Source of the DNA: Shinisaurus crocodilurus
Taxonomy: Eukaryota > Chordata > Lepidosauria > Squamata > Shinisauridae
NCBI GenBank assembly: GCA_021292165.1
Contig: CM037885.1
Coordinates: forward strand, 9,853,042-9,917,041
Reading direction: 5' to 3'
Length of the DNA stretch: 64,000 nt
Shown here: piece after piece, positions 56,919 to 64,000 of the stretch
How the letters are laid out: each line of letters starts with the position of its first letter
How positions within the stretch are numbered: position 1 is the stretch's first letter
Made by a program: the position numbers and the translations under genes
Notes under the pieces: generated by a model
Told to the model about the DNA's origin: nothing
Database searches by the model: none
The model's input: the letters and a program-made list of their open reading frames with translations, nothing else

Positions 56919-57190
56919 GCCCTGAAATTCCCTACTTCTCCTGATTGGAGAACGGCAGGTGCCGAGGGCCGCTCCGAAGCTTCAGCACCATCCATGGGCC
57001 CATCCTCCTCCTCGCTCAGCCCCGGCCCTTCAAACTCCGGCGAGGGCTCTAGAGGTGGGGCTCCGACGGTCACTTCAGCAACAGCATCAGCCTCGACAAC
57101 AGAAGGCCCTGAGCCAAAGGAGGGACCACCTGGGAAGAAAGTGAAGGTTCGGCCTCCTCCACTCAAGAAAACCTTCGACTCGGTTGACAA
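56919..57190 (+). CDS. CIC: CIC shared exon 16
   Basis: 272 nt, phase 0 to phase 2, acceptor TTCTTGCTCAG, donor GTGAGT. It reads ALKFPTSPDWRTAG (human SKFPSSSSDWRVPG), a Ser/Pro/Gly linker, then GKKVKVRPPPLKKTFDSVD, identical to human. The basic KKVKVRPPPLKK part is in the region known to contribute to nuclear import and ERK regulation in human CIC. It joins exon 17 through a NAGNAG acceptor. Confidence 0.96.
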
Positions 57191-58402
<1,212 letters not shown>

Positions 58403-58645
58403 TAGAAGCTGGTTTGGAGTAGCAGTCACTGAGAGTTGGAAGTTGAAAGGAAGTGTAGTCCCTACAGCGAGGAAGATCTAGGATAGCAATGGGGCAAGGA
58501 CCGAGGAAGAACTGCAAAAGCCAGGCAGATACATGAAATGCTATTCTACACTGTGGAAAATCTCCAATATGGCTAGGAAGGAAGCTGTGAGGCTGATGAG
58601 GGTTACTTGAGTCAAGAAATACTGTGGGATTTCCTGAGAATACTA

Positions 58646-58890
58646 CAGTAATACCTTGGATTGCAAGTAACTTGGTCTGAGAGCGTTTTGCAAGACAAGC
58701 AAATTTTAAAAATAAATTTTGACGTGATAAACAAGCGACATCTTGCAATACAAGTGTAGGGATGTAACCGCTCGCCTTGAGCGGGCGTAGCAGGCCGAAA
58801 TCGGCCCTGCACACGCCCGCCAGAGACTCGCTTTGATGTAAGAGTGTTTTGGATTACAAGCACGGTTCCGGAACGAATTATGCTTGCAAT
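58646..58890 (-). mobile_element. Tigger-type MITE with replaced core
   Basis: Left TIR CAGTAATACCTTGGATTGCA after TA, and a right part TTGGATTACAAGCACGGTTC, CGGAACGAATTATGCTTGCA lacking the last about 15 bp. The usual AT-rich middle is replaced by about 70 bp of GC-rich DNA (about 58756-58832). Confidence 0.75.
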
Positions 58891-59333
58891 GTACCTTTTA
58901 AACAACTGTTTTAACAGCTTTAAATAAAAGCTTTTAAAAATATTTGTGGTATGGTTTTACTGACTGCTTTGAACTTTAAGGGGAGTTACGTTGATAAAAA
59001 AAATATGGTAAGTAAAGATAATGTATTTAGTCCTCACGGTAGTGAAGAATAATTGCTTGAAGGTTCAGAAATCAGGGGGTGGGGGGTAAGATAGCTTTTT
59101 GCATATTTTGTGGAAGCTCATCATAGCTCCTCTTCCTATGCTTCTGGGGTAACAGGAATTGTGGTGAAATCTCTTTATCTCTCCCCTTTCACACCTCTGG
59201 AAAAATGTGCAACGGAAGCATAAATTTGCACTTTGTTTCCAACCCAACATGTGAAACTGTTTATACGATAAGTCAGTAATGCTGCACCCTTGGGTTTTAT
59301 CTGGTCCAGAATGTTCGATGTCTGTCTCTCTGA

Positions 59334-59501
<168 letters not shown>

Positions 59502-59893
59502 TGAGGGTGGACAAAAGTTCGGAGTGGGTAGGACTAGCATAGAACGCAGAGCTTGCCCCTCTCTCTATTTCATGCACACATGTTGAATCTGGCCCTTTTT
59601 GGCTTAGCTCTGCATCACAGTCCATAACCCTTTCTTGTTTCCTCAGCCTCTTTCCTCTGTTGTCTATAGCTGCCGCTAATCCCACACGCTGCTTCTGGTC
59701 TTTCTGTTTTGCCCACCCACAAAAAGCAAATTGTGGTTGCCAGGCAATGGCAAGACATGATTATCCAAATATATAGGGGGCCCAGTACTAAAAGTGATCA
59801 TGACCCCTGCTTGCCTAAAAATTGGCATGTGCTGTTTCTAGATGTGACAGGTGCAAAAATGGAGGCTGCACAATGACCCTAGAGGAATCTTTC

Positions 59894-60636
59894 GGTTCTG
59901 AACCTGAGAGGGATCTGTGAGAGAGATCCTAATAGCAGAATTAAGGTGGTTTTGTACCTGAAAGGGACCTGCGAGAGAGATCCAAATAGCTGAAGAGGCT
60001 GGTGCTGGTAGAATAAAATAAGAATATATATTTCAGTATAAAGTTAGAATTTGAAATGTAATTATGTTGTTACTGTTAAAATGTGGAAGCTCATCATTAA
60101 AATGTATGGATATCTGTGGAAATTTGAGACTGAACAAAGGGTGGAAATTTATAAGGGCTGAAATTTATACTATGTTCTATAATAATATATGATGGATTAC
60201 GTAATTGAAAGAAATTTGTTTTTCCTTGTGGGATTAATGGATAATTAGTGGGGTAAGAAGTCATGGAATGTTATTAATATATCTTTGTGAAATGTATATT
60301 AACGGTTAGTGAAGATGTTGGATAAATTTTTGTCAACACTTAGAGAATAATTAATATTTACATTTTGGGATAAATGGAACCTTCTAATAGTTTATATGTA
60401 GAAATTAAAAAATGATTTGTGTTCTTTGTGGGTTAGATGACTATAAAGAAAATTAGGGTATAATGGGAAAAAGAAATGTATTTGTAATTACAGAGTAAGA
60501 TAAACTATTGTTACTTATACTTGCTGTGGAGAAAATCCGGAAGTCCATTTTAGTTTAGTCTTGCTGTATTTTTTTTGTAGTGTTTCTTTGTGTTTTCTTG
60601 TATTTGTGTTAATAAAATAAATAAAATAGAAAAAAA
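59894..60636 (+). mobile_element. 5'-truncated L1-like insertion with 13-bp TSD
   Basis: AGAGGAATCTTTC occurs at 59881-59893 and again at 60637-60649, immediately after an A-rich tail (AATAAAATAGAAAAAAA). The insert is AT-rich, has two copies of a roughly 50-bp GAGAGAGATCC unit near its 5' end, and no open frame. Long TSD plus poly(A) tail indicates L1-type target-primed insertion, in the sense orientation of CIC intron 18. Confidence 0.85.
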
Positions 60637-60790
60637 AGAGGAATCTTTCACAACTGGTTCCCTCCAGATGTGTTGGAGTACAAGTCCCATAAGCCCCAGA
60701 GTTGCCTCATATTTGCCCAGTTGGTCCTACTGTTTTTCTTTACAGGGTCATGGTGGGCTCCGGATGCTAACAGTCCCTGTCTTCTTGTAG

Positions 60791-60922
60791 GCACAGACTC
60801 GGATGACGTACTTGGCGAGCTGGAGTACGAGAAGGTGCCATACTCGTCACTCCGACGTACCTTGGACCAGAGGAGGGCTCTGGTTATGCAGCTCTTCCAG
60901 GATCATGGTTTCTTCCCTTCAG
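60791..60922 (+). CDS. CIC: CIC shared exon 19, start of C1 domain
   Basis: 132 nt, phase 1 to phase 1, acceptor CTTCTTGTAG, donor GTAGGG. It reads [20 protein letters not shown] then [23 protein letters not shown], identical to human from VLGELEY onward except one residue. This opens the C1 domain, the second DNA-contacting module required with the HMG box. It has symmetrical phase with exon 18. Confidence 0.97.
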
Positions 60923-61427
60923 GTAGGGAGGAAATTCAGCATTGTTACGCTGGTTGATAACGGCCGTGGGAGAGATGCCGTTATTTTGTGCCTGGGTTTT
61001 TTCCCTTTTGTTAGACAAGGGGTCCCAGTCCCAATGCAGTTTGGCGCTTCTAGATTCCAACAGAGTGTCAACCAATCACAGGCTTCCCAGGATAACCCCC
61101 TCTATCCTATTGCCAAATGGCAGCTTTCAGTTTGCAACAGGAAGTGATGACTGTGTGTCTTTCCACACTTTTCCTGTAGCTTTTTGACCTTGCTTGGGTG
61201 TGGGTTGCTGTCTTAGAAACTGCAGATAGAAATGCTGCAGGTCCTGCACATTTCTGGATTATTGCCTCAGGAAGGCCTCTTTCCCTTCTGCTATTTATTT
61301 TAAATAGGTGACTGTCTGTGTGTAAAGAAGGGGCGCGCCCTATACAAGCAGCTCTCTTCTCTCCTCCCCCTCCCTTCCACAATCAAATTGCTGTGCTCCT
61401 GACAAGCTTTTCTGCCCCCTTTCGCAG

Positions 61428-61765
61428 CCCAAGCCACTGCGGCTTTCCAGGGCCGCTACTCCGACATCTTCCCTACGAAGGTCTGTTTGCAGCTCAAGAT
61501 CCGGGAAGTGAGACAGAAGATTATGCAAGCAGCCACCCCGACGGAACAGGCACCAAGCACACCCGAGCCCGGAGGCCCCACAGGCCAGGGCAGCACTGCA
61601 GAGGGACAGCCTTTGGAGCTGGCCCTCCCGCAGGACTCAGCACAAGGAGTGGAGGCCGCCGCCACCGCCACCCCAACAGCCACCCCTTCTACAGCAGCGG
61701 CTGGTTGGGACTGTAACCAGCAATCTTCCCCGGGGGGCGGCGGCGGCAACACCAGCAGCAGATGA
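61428..61765 (+). CDS. CIC: CIC last coding exon, C1 domain and C-terminus
   Basis: 338 nt of coding sequence ending at TGA 61763-61765; acceptor CCCCTTTCGCAG, phase 1 in. It reads [20 protein letters not shown] then [20 protein letters not shown], the rest of the C1 domain, essentially identical to human. A poorly conserved Ala/Thr/Pro/Gly tail ends [10 protein letters not shown]. Human CIC ends similarly after a Pro-rich tail, and no further exon is expected. The 3' UTR follows for about 0.9 kb. Confidence 0.97.
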
Positions 61766-62690
61766 ATGGCTATGAACAGCTAAGCGAGATAAACAGCCTT
61801 GTGGATGGGGGATCTTGGGAGCTTTGCCCCCCCCCACTTATGTCCTTCCCCTGCTAACTTCACCTCTCCCCCCGCCACTGGGACTGGAAGGGGGAGGCAG
61901 TTGCCCACGCTGTGCAGACTCTTCCTGTGCTCCCTTCTTGCACTCCTGCCCAGCCATGCTAATCTGAAAGGGAAGGGCTCGTGGACTCCTGTAGGGCCCT
62001 CTGCACCCCCCCCTCCTCCCAAGGACTCAGTGGTGGTGCTTCAGTTTCAACCATTCCAGGACACAGATGTTGCCCTTGTTGGGGAGGGGGCGCCCAGGGC
62101 CATCGGAAACAAACATCTGTAAAGCGACAGCTTCTAATTTCAACCCCTCCCCCTTTAATAATGTTAAATATTTTGAGATCCCACATACTCATTGCTTCTG
62201 TGTCAGTAACTGGGGCGGAAAGGAGTCTTTTCCACCCACTGCTGCAGTGGGTGGGGTGGGAGACAGTTTATGGCTTTGCCTCCTGGACAGGCTATTGCTT
62301 TGGTCACTCAGGCAACCGGGTCACTGGAGGAGGAAGAGGAAAGCATATCCAGACTGCTGCTGGGGTCAGTTGAGCTTTGATGACGCCTGTTCCTCTGACT
62401 GGTCGAGGTTCTGCTTTGACATTGAGAGGGGAAGGGGGCGTTATTCAGGGGAGAGACTTCCTGTGTGGTGCAGCCTAAATCTGGATAGGAGATGAGAGGG
62501 GGTCTTGGGGTGGGGTGGTTGTCCCAGCACTAAGAGTAAGAAGCAAGAGGGCAGTGCTGGTGGATGGGGGCTCCACCCCCCCAAGTGTGAGTGCCCTGGT
62601 GGCCGCAGCCACATGTTGACCATGTGTAACCCCTTCTGTATTGGGGTGGCCCCACCTCACATGCTATTAAAGCTCTTTAACAATCTGTTT
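61766..62690 (+). other. CIC: CIC 3' untranslated region
   Basis: About 925 nt between the CIC stop codon and the ATTAAA poly(A) signal. It has C-rich and G-rich tracts and no open frame resembling a protein. The length is similar to short vertebrate CIC 3' UTRs. The end is inferred from the signal at 62666 and the following GT-rich stretch. Confidence 0.75.
62666..62671 (+). terminator. CIC: CIC poly(A) signal (ATTAAA)
   Basis: ATTAAA, the commonest variant signal, followed 20-30 nt later by the GT-rich TCTGTTTGGTTGTGGAG, typical of a cleavage-stimulation element. It is the only good signal between the CIC stop codon and the convergent PAFAH1B3 gene. Confidence 0.7.
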
Positions 62691-62954
62691 GGTTGTGGAG
62701 TTGCTCATCTTTAGATAATATCCTCTGGCAAGACTATACTTCCCACCAAATCCTGCTGTCTAGTCTGCAACGGTGGCCCCAGCTTCCTCTGACTCCTTTG
62801 GCTTTCTCAAAAGTCAGTTTTCTAAGCCTCAAGAGTGGAAAGGTCTGCTTGAAATGTGTAGGGTAATGTCTGTAGGAGTCTCAAAAGGCAGAGGAATTCC
62901 TGTGGGCAGGGCCTACTATTTGAGCCCCATGTAGCTCCTCCTTTCCTCCCTGTG

Positions 62955-63034
62955 ACTTGCATAGCTGGCTGGGGCATGCTGGGAGTTGTAGGCCTTTTTT
63001 TCTGCTTAACTTGCATAGGATTGCGCCCTTAGTG
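62955..63034. mobile_element. Half copy of GGGCGCAATCC foldback MITE
   Basis: ATAGCTGGCTGGGGCATGCT, GGGAGTTGTAGGCC, TTGCATAGGATTGCGCCCTT in the gap between the CIC and PAFAH1B3 3' ends. Confidence 0.6.
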
Positions 63035-63160
63035 AATTAAAACCCGCCCGCTCTCTTCCATAAGTCACCATTCCCAATCCGTTCCCCTATCCTTATCAAA
63101 GAACACTCGGTTATAGGGAAAGAAATACCCAGTCTTGTGCTTAGAAATGTACGCGCTGAT

Positions 63161-63532
63161 TTTATTAAGTAAACATAGGCAAGTTCCCATTAACTTGCTC
63201 TGTGCCCAATTTTCTCTCCTCCTTTTGGCATAAATAGGTCAACATGCTTCTCCTTTCCCAGGGTTGCTTTTAGCCCCTACCCACCCTGGCCCAATTTCCC
63301 ACAAGCACTTATCAGTCTAAAGAACTAACACCCATGCTGGAAGGGGTGGAAAACCCAGTATTCAATGCGGAATACTGGGTAGGTGAAGGGGGGGGAACAG
63401 CTGGGGGAGCTGCCTCTGTTGCCTACCCAGCTGACGACTGGAGGAGGCAACAGCATTCTAGCGTCTAAGCAGGTGCCCCCGGCAGTTTGCCAGCCAGAGT
63501 ATGGGTTCATCTTGGGCATGGATAACTAGCGG
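63161..63532 (-). other. PAFAH1B3: PAFAH1B3 3' UTR with AATAAA signal
   Basis: Between the stop codon and a minus-strand AATAAA (plus-strand TTTATT at 63161-63166). It includes a perfect 11-bp stem with 6-nt loop at 63353-63380. With CIC ending near 62690, the two convergent 3' ends are about 0.45 kb apart. UTR end inferred. Confidence 0.6.
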
Positions 63533-63799
63533 TCAAGGAGCCTGGGCGTGGCATTCTCCCAGTAGGCACAGCAGCAGGCGGTGCAGCCCAGGGCAGAGTC
63601 TAGCATACCCATTGCGGGTCAGGTGGAGGTAGTCGTACATGTCATGGTGACTTATGGTCCCATCCGAATGCACAAAGCCCGGATCGGCATTGAGAAAGGA
63701 GGCGTTGGGTAGCAGCGGCACCTTGCCCTCCAGCAGTTCGTTCACTCTTCGGTTCTTCTCCCGTAGCGGGTTGGGGTTCTTGCCCCGTGGCAGCAAGCC
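63533..63799 (-). CDS. PAFAH1B3: PAFAH1B3 last exon
   Basis: 3'-terminal coding exon of the alpha-1 (gamma) catalytic subunit of platelet-activating-factor acetylhydrolase 1b, a cytosolic SGNH/GDSL-type esterase that removes the sn-2 acetyl group of PAF. The minus-strand acceptor (TATATAG at 63800) is followed by GLLPRGKNPNPLREKNRRVN, FLNADPGFVHSDGTISHHDM and YDYLHLTRNGYARLCP. The D-x-x-H in DYLHL supplies the catalytic Asp and His of the triad; the Ser lies in an earlier exon outside the window. Stop at 63533-63535. It matches human PAFAH1B3 better than PAFAH1B2 (PRGxxPNPLREKN; short C-terminus), but the tail after CLLGE is divergent. Phase 0 with the upstream exon. Convergent with CIC, as in mammals. 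Confidence 0.93.
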   Translation of the reverse strand, partial: GLLPRGKNPNPLREKNRRVNELLEGKVPLLPNASFLNADPGFVHSDGTISHHDMYDYLHLTRNGYARLCPGLHRLLLCLLGECHAQAP

Positions 63800-63909
63800 C
63801 TATATACGGGACAGAGATGATACAAACCTGTTAAACCACCGCAGGGATGGCCCACGTGCCTTAGGTCTGCACTCTTCCCCCTGGCATTCCCACCCAGAGT
63901 CTCACTTAC

Positions 63910-64000
63910 CAACACAACCACCCGGGCCTGTGGCTGCTGCTGATTGATGACCCGCACAATAGCGTCTATGCCACCAGCCACCTCCTCTGCCGTGTGACCA
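63910..64000 (-). CDS. PAFAH1B3: PAFAH1B3 penultimate exon, partial (runs off window)
   Basis: Minus-strand sequence from the window edge reads GHTAEEVAGGIDAIVRVINQ then QQPQARVVVL, and ends at donor GTAAGTGAG (63909). Human has GHTAEQVTGGIKAIV and QPQARVVVL before GLLPRG. The 110-nt intron (63800-63909) has consensus ends and phase 0. The 5' part of the exon and the catalytic Ser exon lie beyond position 64000. Confidence 0.93.

Overview
This is a stretch of nuclear vertebrate DNA, almost certainly from a squamate reptile (lizard or snake). It carries several copies of a tRNA-headed SINE of the Sauria type, 5S-rRNA-headed SINEs, L2/CR1-type LINE ends, and hAT-, Tigger- and foldback-type MITEs, with long CpG-poor intergenic and intronic DNA between compact CpG islands.

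Layout. Positions 1-18,400 hold no coding gene that I can recognise. They contain transposon debris, microsatellites and one CpG-rich block (about 8,980-9,760) that looks like a promoter; a strong minus-strand splice donor there suggests a gene running leftwards out of the window. Positions 18,480-62,690 (+ strand) are the complete CIC (capicua) gene, the HMG-box transcriptional repressor. It has two alternative starts. The long form starts from a CCAAT-rich CpG island near 18.6 kb and splices into an 855-codon exon (22,934-25,499). The short form starts from a second CpG island at 33.2-34.8 kb with a 22-codon first exon (34,772-34,838). Both splice in the same phase into 19 shared exons (38,316-61,765), giving predicted proteins of about 2,511 residues (CIC-L) and 1,678 residues (CIC-S). 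The last 0.9 kb is the 3' end of PAFAH1B3 on the minus strand, running off the right edge and convergent with CIC. The CIC/PAFAH1B3 tail-to-tail order is the same as on human chromosome 19q13.

Biology. CIC represses ETS-type and other growth genes below receptor tyrosine kinase/ERK signalling. The ATXN1-binding segment (exon 2), candidate 14-3-3/RSK serine sites (exons 4 and 6), HMG box (exons 5-6) and C-terminal C1 domain (exons 19-20) are all present. PAFAH1B3 is a cytosolic catalytic subunit of PAF acetylhydrolase 1b; its catalytic Asp and His lie in the last exon.

Main points to check: an apparent one-base insertion in CIC exon 12 (about 54,560-54,563) that breaks the shared reading frame; a perfect 144-bp palindrome at 7,302-7,445; a GC-rich terminal-inverted-repeat element at 14,459-14,893; a hAT element with an exact 8-bp target duplication and a nested insertion; and an L1-like insertion with a 13-bp target duplication. 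I found no evidence of a wholly new gene system.
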